DNA of 17,380 bases, taken from positions 1-17,380 of the forward strand of contig JAITVW010000059.1 of assembly GCA_031285605.1 (NCBI GenBank), in the 5' to 3' direction. Of this stretch, positions 1 through 8,524 are shown piece by piece; the first letter of the stretch is position 1; every line of letters begins with the position of its first letter. Below the pieces are notes generated by a model. The model had not been told where the DNA came from and did not search any database. It worked only from the letters and a program-made list of their open reading frames with translations. The position numbers and the translations under genes are program-made. The stretch is from Fusobacteriales bacterium. GTDB lineage: Bacteria; Fusobacteriota; Fusobacteriia; Fusobacteriales; Leptotrichiaceae.

Positions 1-59
1 ACAACCTAAAAGTACTTAATATTTAATAAACATTATTTATGTATTGTAGTTCAAAATAA

Positions 60-79
60 TGTGGTGATTTCATTCCACA
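60..79 (-). terminator. weak hairpin after the nlpC-like gene
   Basis: Arms TGTGG (60-64) and CCACA (75-79) can form a 5-bp stem with a 10-nt loop, about 40 bases past the stop of the minus-strand peptidase gene. On the minus strand it is followed by an A/T-rich stretch with a short T run. The stem is short, so this is only a possible terminator. Confidence 0.25.
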
Positions 80-119
80 ATGTGAGTATATTCTTACTGT
101 CTTTCATTTATTTCAAAAA

Positions 120-725
120 TTATTTTTCGGTAATTCTCACACCATACTTAAAATATTTTCCCCAGTATTTATTCTCTAAACTCGACAATACCACTCCCTG
201 TGACGAGGAAGCATTTATAAACAGAGAATTTCCCACATAAACCGCAGTATGGTTAACCCTGTTTTCCGGTCTAAAAAATAAAATATCTCCGGGTCTTAAT
301 TCCGGCTTTGAGATGTGAATTCCTCTTTGAGCCTGATCCACCGATACTCTCGGCAGTTCAAATTCAAATACTTCCCTGTAAACCCTTCTTGTCAAAGCTG
401 AACAGTCTATACCGCTTTTAGAATCTCCGCCCCATGAGTATCTTGTTCCTCTCCAGTTCTCAAATGATTTTAACAGTTCATTTTCCACAATGATATCATT
501 AAGCTGGTCAAATGTTCCTGACATTAGTATAACCTGCTGATCATCTTTAAGCTGTGTAACTTTATTTGTAATTACCTTTTCATCATGCACATATTCTGAA
601 TCATACACACCGGGATCTCCGGCTGCGATACTTTTCTTTGAGCTGGAAGAGGCTGTCTTTGCTGAAGTACCTATAAAAAAACAAAAAATAAATAAAGTTG
701 CTGAAAAAATAAAAAACTTTTTCAT
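120..725 (-). CDS. secreted NlpC/P60 family cysteine peptidase (cell-wall endopeptidase)
   Basis: A 201-residue protein with a Sec signal peptide (positive MKK, hydrophobic residues 4-20, Ala-rich end near 22-25) and a C-terminal NlpC/P60 domain from about residue 85. Catalytic Cys108 lies in GIDCSALTRRVY and His159 in RVNHTAVYVGN. The third active-site position, His in E. coli Spr (MHAS), is Asn171 here (FINASS), a polar residue tolerated in the family. Family members cut peptide cross-links of peptidoglycan, so a role in envelope growth or turnover outside the cytoplasmic membrane is inferred. The region between signal peptide and domain (30-85) matches no domain I recognise. The start is backed by an AAAGGAGGA site just upstream. 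It follows dtd by 17 bases on the same strand and is probably co-transcribed with it. Confidence 0.9.
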   Translation of the reverse strand: MKKFFIFSATLFIFCFFIGTSAKTASSSSKKSIAAGDPGVYDSEYVHDEKVITNKVTQLKDDQQVILMSGTFDQLNDIIVENELLKSFENWRGTRYSWGGDSKSGIDCSALTRRVYREVFEFELPRVSVDQAQRGIHISKPELRPGDILFFRPENRVNHTAVYVGNSLFINASSSQGVVLSSLENKYWGKYFKYGVRITEK

Positions 726-742
726 GCCTTCCTCCTTTGAAA

Positions 743-1186
743 CTAATCCTTACTATTTATTATCAATGTCACCGGTCCGTCATTTTCAAGAATAACATTC
801 ATATGTTCCCTGAATTTCCCGGTTTCATACGGTATGCTGTATTTTGATAATTCTTCCAAAAATAAATTATACAGCTTTTCAGCATCTTCCGGAGATGCCG
901 ATTTTGTATAACCCGGTCTTCTTCCTTTTCTCGTATCACCATAAACAGTAAAATTACTTACTATCAAAAGTTCTCCTTTTACATCAAGAAGAGATAAATT
1001 TAACTTACCTTCTGTATCTTCAAAAATTCTTAAATTAATTAATTTTTCCAGACTGTACTTTATATCTGTTATTGTATCTGTTCTGCTTATTCCGACAAAT
1101 GCTGCAATACCGTGTCCGATAGAGCTGTAAGTTTTTTCATTTATCATTACTTCTGCCTTCTTTACTTTCTGTACTACTATTCTCAA
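743..1186 (-). CDS. dtd: D-aminoacyl-tRNA deacylase
   Basis: A 147-residue protein of the usual Dtd length. It hydrolyses D-amino acids (and mischarged Gly) from tRNA in the cytosol. The N-terminus MRIVVQKVKKAEV matches the family start, and the C-terminal NDGPVTLII carries the Gly-cisPro motif that excludes L-amino acids. The other active-site motif, normally SQFTLYAD, reads SNFTVYGD here, so the usual Gln is Asn. The start codon is TTG (1184-1186): it gives the canonical N-terminus and has AAAGGTAA about 10 bases upstream, with no nearby in-frame ATG. A promoter lies just upstream, and the NlpC/P60 gene follows after 17 bases, suggesting a two-gene operon. Function is confident from both motifs and length. 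Confidence 0.95.
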   Translation of the reverse strand: MRIVVQKVKKAEVMINEKTYSSIGHGIAAFVGISRTDTITDIKYSLEKLINLRIFEDTEGKLNLSLLDVKGELLIVSNFTVYGDTRKGRRPGYTKSASPEDAEKLYNLFLEELSKYSIPYETGKFREHMNVILENDGPVTLIINSKD

Positions 1187-1216
1187 TATAATAACTTACC
1201 TTTCTAAATAATATTA

Positions 1217-1245
1217 ATTATAATACTAAAATAAGATTAAGTCAA
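1217..1245 (-). promoter_or_regulatory. promoter of dtd operon
   Basis: Reading the minus strand, TTGACT (plus 1240-1245) and TATAAT (plus 1217-1222) are separated by 17 bases, a near-consensus sigma-70 promoter. Transcription would start near 1210, about 25 bases before the TTG start of dtd. Confidence 0.75.
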
Positions 1246-1290
1246 TGTTTTCAGTAAAATTTTATGATTTTTTGATAGTTTTGATGATTT

Positions 1291-1599
1291 TTATTCATCC
1301 CATTCCCACGGATCTTTATCCTTACGCTTTGCCCATTTTTCCCTTTGTTTTTGTTCCTCGGTTTTTGCGAAGTTCTCATGGTAATTTTTTTGACTGCCCT
1401 GTTTTGATAATACTGACAGTTGATTATAATAACTCTTTTTTTCTGTTCTTACATTTCCGGTATTCCTGCTTTTACCTTTCAAACTATTTATTAAAAATAT
1501 TATCAGTATAATCCCCGGTACAAATTTCTGCGTAATAATACAGACTGCAATAATTATTATAAAAAATAATATTTTTTTACCATTGATTTTTCTATTCAT
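1291..1599 (-). CDS. small membrane protein of unknown function
   Basis: A 102-residue protein I do not recognise. After a basic N-terminus (MNRKINGKK), residues 10-40 are almost wholly hydrophobic, with a TQKFVPG break near 23-29. That fits either two short membrane helices in a hairpin or one long helix. The remaining 60 residues are highly charged and probably cytosolic, with many Lys/Glu/Gln and a Trp-rich acidic tail (WAKRKDKDPWEWDE). Coding is supported by a strong AAGGAGGAG site 3-4 bases before the ATG and by a TATAAT-like element at 1625-1630 on the minus strand. It lies upstream of dtd on the same strand, but the dtd promoter sits between them, so co-transcription need not be assumed. 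The opposite-strand frame over the same bases has no ribosome site and is rejected. Confidence 0.7.
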   Translation of the reverse strand: MNRKINGKKILFFIIIIAVCIITQKFVPGIILIIFLINSLKGKSRNTGNVRTEKKSYYNQLSVLSKQGSQKNYHENFAKTEEQKQREKWAKRKDKDPWEWDE

Positions 1600-1689
1600 A
1601 CTCCTCCTTATAACATCTTGTTTGATTATAAGCGTACATTTTAAATTACTGTTTTACACAGTCTTTTTTCATTATTTTAGTCAGTATAA

Positions 1690-1731
1690 TTATATCTTAC
1701 TCTTGCTGTACAGTCAAACTGTAAGATATAA
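1690..1731. repeat. 11-bp inverted repeat with nested CTGTACAG palindrome
   Basis: Perfect 11-bp arms TTATATCTTAC (1690-1700) and GTAAGATATAA (1721-1731) flank a 20-base spacer that contains the palindrome CTGTACAG (1706-1713), centred within 1 base of the outer repeat. It lies between the divergent small membrane protein and ligA. It may be an operator or an RNA hairpin in the ligA leader; no T tract follows, so a terminator is unlikely. Confidence 0.55.
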
Positions 1732-1791
1732 ATAAAATGTTTCTCTTTAAGGAAAAAATATAGTAAAATATAGTAAAATGTAAAATCATAA

Positions 1792-3813
<2,022 letters not shown>

Positions 3814-3819
3814 AATTAT

Positions 3820-3851
3820 GGGGCTGTATTATTGTTGATATAGTCCCTTTT
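3820..3851 (+). terminator. ligA terminator
   Basis: Arms GGGGCTGTAT (3820-3829) and ATATAGTCCC (3838-3847) form a 10-bp stem with two G-U pairs and an 8-base loop, followed by TTTT. It begins 6 bases after the ligA stop codon. Confidence 0.75.
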
Positions 3852-3981
3852 AGTCTAAAAAACTGACCATAAAAAAATAAACAATATAAGACAAATGATA
3901 AAGACAATCCTGTCCAAAACAATGTAAAAAAATTATATTTTCTCCATTTGAATGTAATAACAGTCCGATTTACTATAAATA

Positions 3982-4009
3982 TTGACTTTTTTTGAAATTG
4001 TTATATAAT
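3982..4009 (+). promoter_or_regulatory. guaD promoter
   Basis: TTGACT (3982-3987) and TATAAT (4004-4009) with a 16-base spacer. Transcription would begin around 4015-4018, which places the upstream ATG at 4013 outside the message and supports 4100 as the guaD start. The leader would be about 85 bases; I see no purine-riboswitch core in it. Confidence 0.75.
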
Positions 4010-4099
4010 TAGATGTTTCCTGCTGACTTTGATCTTTTCAGATTTTTCATATATTTACCGGTTTTAAAAAAAATTATAAACTTACTATGGAGGTTTTTT

Positions 4100-5383
4100 A
4101 TGATAAAAGACATAAAAATATACAAGGGCGACATCATATTCTGTGAATCTCCCGATAAATTCACAACACTTGAAAACGGATATATCATAACAGAAAATAA
4201 TAAAATTAAAGAAACTGTTCAGGAACTCCCGACGGAATACTCGGATATTAAAATTTTAGATTTTTCAGGAAATCTTATTATTCCGGGATTTGTAGATATT
4301 CATCTTCATGCCCCGCAGTTTGAAAATCTGGGACTGGGTTATGACAATGAACTTCTCCCGTGGCTTGAAAATTATACATTTCCTGAAGAAGCCAAATTTA
4401 GCAATAATAAATATGCAGAAGAGATTTATAAAAAATTTATAAAAGCTTTATATATACACGGAACTACAAGAAGTGTAGTTTTCTCCTCTCTTCATCTGGA
4501 ATCTACCGAAATTCTCGCTGACTTATTTCTGGAGTCAGGTCTTGGAGCATATGTGGGCAAAGTAAATATGGACAGAAATTCTCCTTCATATCTTACTGAA
4601 AACTATAAAAAATCTCTTGAAGAAACTGAATACTTTATAAAAAAATACAACAAACCTGACAGCATGGTAAAGCCGATCATTACTCCGAGATTTATTCCCA
4701 CATGTACTCCTGAACTAATGAACGGTCTGTCAAAGCTTTCAGAAAAATATAATGTTCCTGTTCAGTCACATCTGTCGGAAAATCTGTCGGAAATTGAGTG
4801 GGTAAAGGAATTGCATGAAGAAATAGGAAGTTATGCAGGAGTCTATGATTACTACAAAATGTTTGGCGACAGACCTACAATAATGGCTCATTGTATACAT
4901 AATACCGATGACGAAATAAAATTAATGAAGAAAAAAGGAGTTTTTGCCGCTCACTGCCCTACTTCAAATTTTAATCTTTCCAGCGGAATCGCTCCCATAA
5001 GAAAATTTTTGGATAATAACATAAAAGTGGGAATAGGGACTGACATTGCCGGAGGTCATACTGTATCCATACCTGAAACAATTATTTCCGCTGTACATGC
5101 TTCAAAAATGTATAGTGTTTATGTAGACAGAAATTTTCACTCTCTAAGTATTTCAGAAGTTTTTTTTATGGCAACAAAAGGCGGAGGAGAGTTTTTCGGG
5201 AAAGTCGGAAGCTTTGAAAAAGATTACGAATTCGATGCTTTGATTATAAATGACAGTGTACTAAGAGGAAGCAGCAATAAAACCATTCAGGAAAGACTTG
5301 AAAAATATATTTATTTCGGTGCAAAAGAAGATATTATAAAAATGTTTGTTTCAGGGAAAGAAGTGAACAGAGACAGATTTTAG
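4100..5383 (+). CDS. guaD: guanine deaminase
   Basis: A 427-residue amidohydrolase that converts guanine to xanthine and ammonia in purine salvage or catabolism, in the cytosol. The N-terminal metal motif is PGFVDIHLHAPQ (His68, His70), followed by the guanine-deaminase signature GYDNELLPWLENYTFPEE. Other metal ligands fit His224 (QSHLSEN), His264 (MAHCIHN) and Asp315 (GIGTDIAGG). The reading frame extends up to an ATG at 4013, but that codon has no ribosome site and sits at the inferred transcription start. The ATG at 4100 has ATGGAGGT six bases upstream and gives a normal N-terminus. No purine transporter or xanthine dehydrogenase gene is adjacent, so it appears to be a single-gene unit. 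Confidence 0.93.
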   Translation: MIKDIKIYKGDIIFCESPDKFTTLENGYIITENNKIKETVQELPTEYSDIKILDFSGNLIIPGFVDIHLHAPQFENLGLGYDNELLPWLENYTFPEEAKFSNNKYAEEIYKKFIKALYIHGTTRSVVFSSLHLESTEILADLFLESGLGAYVGKVNMDRNSPSYLTENYKKSLEETEYFIKKYNKPDSMVKPIITPRFIPTCTPELMNGLSKLSEKYNVPVQSHLSENLSEIEWVKELHEEIGSYAGVYDYYKMFGDRPTIMAHCIHNTDDEIKLMKKKGVFAAHCPTSNFNLSSGIAPIRKFLDNNIKVGIGTDIAGGHTVSIPETIISAVHASKMYSVYVDRNFHSLSISEVFFMATKGGGEFFGKVGSFEKDYEFDALIINDSVLRGSSNKTIQERLEKYIYFGAKEDIIKMFVSGKEVNRDRF

Positions 5384-5436
5384 GGTTAAGAAAACATTCT
5401 GGCTTTTAGTGGTGAGTGCGGATATATTCTTGGCAG

Positions 5437-5657
5437 TTAACTGATAAATCCAAGACTATGTCTGTACTCCAATGAACTCATATTTCCCAATGATATTTTT
5501 ATTCTCTTCTCATTATACCATTTTAAATAAAAATTCAGATTCCGGATACTTACACCCTGCATGTCCATTTCCACATATCTTTTTTTGTATAACATTTTCA
5601 TTTCCGACCTACTTCTTCACATAAAAAAGAAATTGCATTATTCTCCATATTTCCTGT
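5437..5657 (-). pseudogene. IS3-family transposase (OrfB) 3' remnant
   Basis: On the minus strand, the frame open from 5616 to the TAA at 5437-5439 encodes a typical IS3-family integrase tail: YLKWYNEKRIKISLGNMSSL followed by EYRHSLGF. This matches the family pattern YxxWYNxxRIxxxLxxxSPxEYR. Just upstream a second frame (5610-5657) reads TGNMENNAISFLC, resembling the GNCxDNAxxESF block around the catalytic Glu, but with that Glu lost and a frame change before the SEM segment. The rest of the element is absent. This is a dead 3' fragment between guaD and the ROK gene. I could not define a terminal repeat or target duplication. Confidence 0.75.
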
Positions 5658-5695
5658 ATTTTTTTATAAATTTTCTCTTTCTTGGAATTTAAATG

Positions 5696-5704
5696 TGCTA
5701 TAAT
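5696..5704 (+). promoter_or_regulatory. extended -10 promoter of the ROK regulator gene
   Basis: TGCTATAAT (5696-5704) is an extended -10 element about 50 bases before the proposed start. No good -35 is seen at the usual distance, consistent with an extended -10 type promoter. Confidence 0.5.
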
Positions 5705-5754
5705 TATGTAAAGAATAGAATTTTTAACAAAATCTGACATTATAGGTGATTGTA

Positions 5755-6921
5755 TTGAAAAAGCTGAATATTACCGACTATAAAGCACTTGAGGAAATAA
5801 GGACAAATAATAAAATTTCCAGAATAAAACTATCAGGAAGCCTTGAACTCACACCTGCCGCTGTCACCAAAATAATAAAAAAACTCAGCGGACTGAAACT
5901 TATCGAAAACAATAACATTTTGAAATCCACAGGCGGAAGACCGGAAAAAAGCCTCAAGATAAACCATAAATATAAAATGATTCTGGGGATAAATTTTGGT
6001 CCTGAATTTATAGAAACTGCACTCAGCTATCTTGACGGGGAACTCCTGTATATGAAAAGAAGAAATTTTTATATTCGCAGTCGGGAAAAAATCCTGCGCA
6101 TACTCTTTGAGGAAATTGATAATATCCTTGAAGAATACTGTAAAGATGATATTCTCGGCATAGGTCTTGCACTTCACGGCACTGTGAACAGAGAAAAAGG
6201 AATATCTATATTTTCTCCTCATTTTGGATGGAAAAACCTGAATATACAGGAACTAATAGAAAAAAAGTATTCTCTGCCTGTAATCATTGATAATGATGTG
6301 AGAGCTATGGCAATAGCAGAGCATGAATTTGGACGGGCGCAGAATACCGATAATTTTCTGGTCATACATATAAGCAACGGAATCGGCGGAGCCATCTTTC
6401 TGAATGGTAAAACCTATGAAGGCTCTGACTTCAGTGCAGGAGAAATCGGACATATTACCGCCGTGGAAAATTCGTCAAGAAAATGCAGCTGCGGGAAATA
6501 CGGATGCCTTGAAGCGGAAAGCTCCGATGAAGCAATAAAAAACAAAGTTCTTACAGAGCTGGAAAAAACACAGGAAAAGGTAGATATCTCATTAAAAACA
6601 GAAGATATCTACAAAATGGCAGCAGAAAAAAAAGAGCCGTATTTCAGCGTGGTAAGAAAGTCCTCTTATGAGATAGGAAAAGCAGTGGGAAATCTTCTGA
6701 ACATACTTAATATAAAACTGGTCATAGCAGCAGGAAGAATTGTCAATACAGATTCACTGTTCTTCATTAACCTGAATAAAGGGATAAAAAAGAATATTCT
6801 TGACGGTCTTGAAAAAGATCTTCATACAGTTCCTGCTAAATTATATGACTCCATAGGAATATACGGCGCTTTTTCCCTTGTTACCACTAATTTATTCAAA
6901 GGAAGAAAACTGATAAAATAG
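5755..6921 (+). CDS. ROK-family transcriptional regulator, probable galactose operon repressor
   Basis: A 388-residue protein with an N-terminal winged helix-turn-helix (about 1-65: ISRIKLSGSLELTPAAVTKI) and a C-terminal ROK sugar-kinase-like domain. The ROK signature is complete: IDNDVRAMAIAE, GEIGHI with His233, and the zinc site CSCGKYGCLEA (Cys244, 246, 251). The first phosphate motif reads LGINFG, lacking the acidic residue of active ROK kinases (DxGGT), which fits a regulator of the NagC/Mlc/XylR type rather than a kinase. TTG at 5755 is preferred: AGGTGA ends five bases upstream. The GTG at 5746 lies inside that ribosome site and would add three residues. It precedes galK in the same direction, so control of the Leloir genes is a reasonable inference, but the ligand is not shown by sequence. 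Confidence 0.88.
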   Translation: MKKLNITDYKALEEIRTNNKISRIKLSGSLELTPAAVTKIIKKLSGLKLIENNNILKSTGGRPEKSLKINHKYKMILGINFGPEFIETALSYLDGELLYMKRRNFYIRSREKILRILFEEIDNILEEYCKDDILGIGLALHGTVNREKGISIFSPHFGWKNLNIQELIEKKYSLPVIIDNDVRAMAIAEHEFGRAQNTDNFLVIHISNGIGGAIFLNGKTYEGSDFSAGEIGHITAVENSSRKCSCGKYGCLEAESSDEAIKNKVLTELEKTQEKVDISLKTEDIYKMAAEKKEPYFSVVRKSSYEIGKAVGNLLNILNIKLVIAAGRIVNTDSLFFINLNKGIKKNILDGLEKDLHTVPAKLYDSIGIYGAFSLVTTNLFKGRKLIK

Positions 6922-7177
6922 AAGCTTTTTATTGAGAATTGAATATATGGCTTTCACAAATATTTACTTCATTTTATCAATAACAGTTAAATAAGTTTTT
7001 TCACAGACCGGTATTATCTCTTATTTGGAATCAGCCGAATGATACCGCCTGTTTTCCCTCTGCCGCATTTTCACCAGCTGATACAGCAGTAAAACATAAA
7101 CAGCTGCTTAACCAAAAGCAAACAAGATATAACAGCTGTCAGTTCAAAACAGATTTTTTTTATTTTGACTAAAAGTT
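6922..7177. other. gap between ROK gene and the galK control region
   Basis: No convincing gene on either strand. Three copies of CAGCTG occur at 7075-7080, 7101-7106 and 7133-7138, each in a different local context. The part from about 6990 to 7140 is richer in G+C than the flanking spacer, so it could be old coding debris, but every frame has stops and I recognise no family. Confidence 0.4.
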
Positions 7178-7210
7178 AAAAAAGAACTTTAAAACAAGGT
7201 TCTTTTTTTT
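7178..7210 (+). terminator. hairpin terminator upstream of galK
   Basis: Perfect 10-bp arms AAAAAAGAAC (7178-7187) and GTTCTTTTTT (7199-7208) with an 11-base loop and a further TT. The stem is A/T-rich but has the A-tract/T-tract shape of a bidirectional intrinsic terminator. It would insulate the galK promoter, whose -35 begins at its last base, from readthrough of the ROK gene. Confidence 0.65.
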
Positions 7211-7237
7211 TGAAAAATAAATTTTTTGAATTATAAT
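7210..7237 (+). promoter_or_regulatory. galKMET operon promoter
   Basis: TTGAAA (7210-7215) and TATAAT (7232-7237) with a 16-base spacer, giving a start near 7244 and a leader of about 80 bases. An alternative TTGACT (7165-7170) with a poorer TTTAAA (7188-7193) at 17 bases also exists, but its start would fall inside the hairpin. A partial dyad TCTGA...TCAGA follows the -10 (about 7254-7279) and could be an operator; this is speculative. Confidence 0.6.
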
Positions 7238-7325
7238 TAAAAAGAACAGATTGTCTGATTCCAAAATTATTTTCAGATAAAATAAATATAAAAGTTTTTT
7301 ATAAATATATAAAGTAGGTGAAAAT

Positions 7326-8492
7326 ATGAATTTAGATGAATTAAGGACAAAATTTACAGAAATTTTCAATGATAAAAATGAAAAAGTATTTTTTGCCCCG
7401 GGCAGGGTTAATTTAATCGGAGAACATACCGACTATAACGGCGGACACGTTTTTCCATGTGCTGTTACACAGGGAACTTATGCTTTCACAAGAAAAATTT
7501 TCGAGCCTAAATTAAGACTTTTTTCCCTGAATTTTGAAGACACGGGAATTATTGAAATTGATCTGAACAATCTGGACTTTGACCCTGAAGACAACTGGGC
7601 AAATTATCCAAAGGGCGTTTTTCATCATCTGAAACAAAACGGGGCAGCCTTTGATACCGGACTGGAAATTCTCTTTTACGGGAACATCCCCAACGGTGCA
7701 GGTCTTTCGTCTTCTGCTTCTATAGAACTCGTTTCCTGCATACTTGCCAAGAGTATATACAGCCTTAATTTTAACATGATAGAGCTGATAAAGCTGTCAC
7801 AAAAAGTTGAGAATGAATTTATCGGTGTAAATTCAGGAATAATGGATCAGTTTATTATTGGTATGGGAAAGCAGGACACTGCCGTTCTCCTTGACTGCAA
7901 TACGCTGAAATACAGATATGTACCTTTAATACTTGACGGTTACAGTATTATTATATCCAATACCAATAAAAAAAGGACCCTTGCCGATTCAAAATATAAT
8001 GAAAGAAGAAGCCAGTGTGAAGCTGCTCTTCATGATCTACAAAAAGTACTGAATATAAAAAGTCTTGGTGATCTCACAGAAAAAGAATTTGAAAAATATA
8101 AACACCTTATTAGTGACAAGACAAATGAAAAAAGAGCCAGACATGCTGTTTATGAAAATCTGAGAACCCTTGAAGCTGTGGAATATCTCACAAATAATGA
8201 TCTCGGAAATTTTGGAAAACTAATGATCGCATCTCATAATTCATTGCGTGATGATTATGATGTAGCCGGAGTGGAGCTTGATACACTTGTGCAGGCTGCC
8301 CTGAAACAAAAAGGCGTTATCGGATCAAGAATGACAGGTGCAGGATTTGGCGGCTGTACTGTAAGCATTGTAAAAGATGAAAATATTGATGATTTTATAA
8401 AAAATACAGGAAAAGAATATCAGGAAAAAACCGGTCTGACAGCAGATTTTTATATCGCCCATTCAGGCAACGGTGCACATGAAATACTCTAA
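7326..8492 (+). CDS. galK: galactokinase
   Basis: A 388-residue GHMP kinase that phosphorylates alpha-D-galactose with ATP to galactose-1-phosphate, the first committed Leloir step. The galactokinase signature GRVNLIGEHTDYNGG is at 26-40. The GHMP ATP-binding motif IPNGAGLSSSASIEL starts at 121. The catalytic Asp is Asp174 in GVNSGIMDQF, and the third motif SRMTGAGFGGCTVSIV is near 334-349. Length is normal and all motifs are intact. The ATG follows GTAGGTGA at a suitable distance. It is the first gene of the operon and is followed after 32 bases by galM. Expression is probably controlled by the ROK regulator encoded just upstream. Confidence 0.97.
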   Translation: MNLDELRTKFTEIFNDKNEKVFFAPGRVNLIGEHTDYNGGHVFPCAVTQGTYAFTRKIFEPKLRLFSLNFEDTGIIEIDLNNLDFDPEDNWANYPKGVFHHLKQNGAAFDTGLEILFYGNIPNGAGLSSSASIELVSCILAKSIYSLNFNMIELIKLSQKVENEFIGVNSGIMDQFIIGMGKQDTAVLLDCNTLKYRYVPLILDGYSIIISNTNKKRTLADSKYNERRSQCEAALHDLQKVLNIKSLGDLTEKEFEKYKHLISDKTNEKRARHAVYENLRTLEAVEYLTNNDLGNFGKLMIASHNSLRDDYDVAGVELDTLVQAALKQKGVIGSRMTGAGFGGCTVSIVKDENIDDFIKNTGKEYQEKTGLTADFYIAHSGNGAHEIL

Positions 8493-8524
8493 AACTTTAT
8501 CACATATTCAGAACAGGAGAAATT

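Noticed and set aside
1245..1511. 88-codon plus-strand ORF opposite the small membrane protein
   Set aside because: No ribosome site, overlaps a minus-strand gene with an excellent one, and its hydrophobic run is the shadow of that gene.
4013..4099. 29-residue N-terminal extension of guanine deaminase from ATG 4013
   Set aside because: No ribosome site, and the ATG sits at the inferred transcription start behind TTGACT-16-TATAAT. ATG 4100 has ATGGAGGT upstream and gives the family N-terminus.
4015..4099. Purine riboswitch in the guaD leader
   Set aside because: The leader is about 85 AT-rich bases without the paired stems and conserved core of a purine aptamer.
6980..7140. Possible small secreted or membrane peptide on the minus strand of the ROK-galK gap
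   Set aside because: Several frames give hydrophobic stretches, none has a start with ribosome site, and all contain stops. No family recognised.
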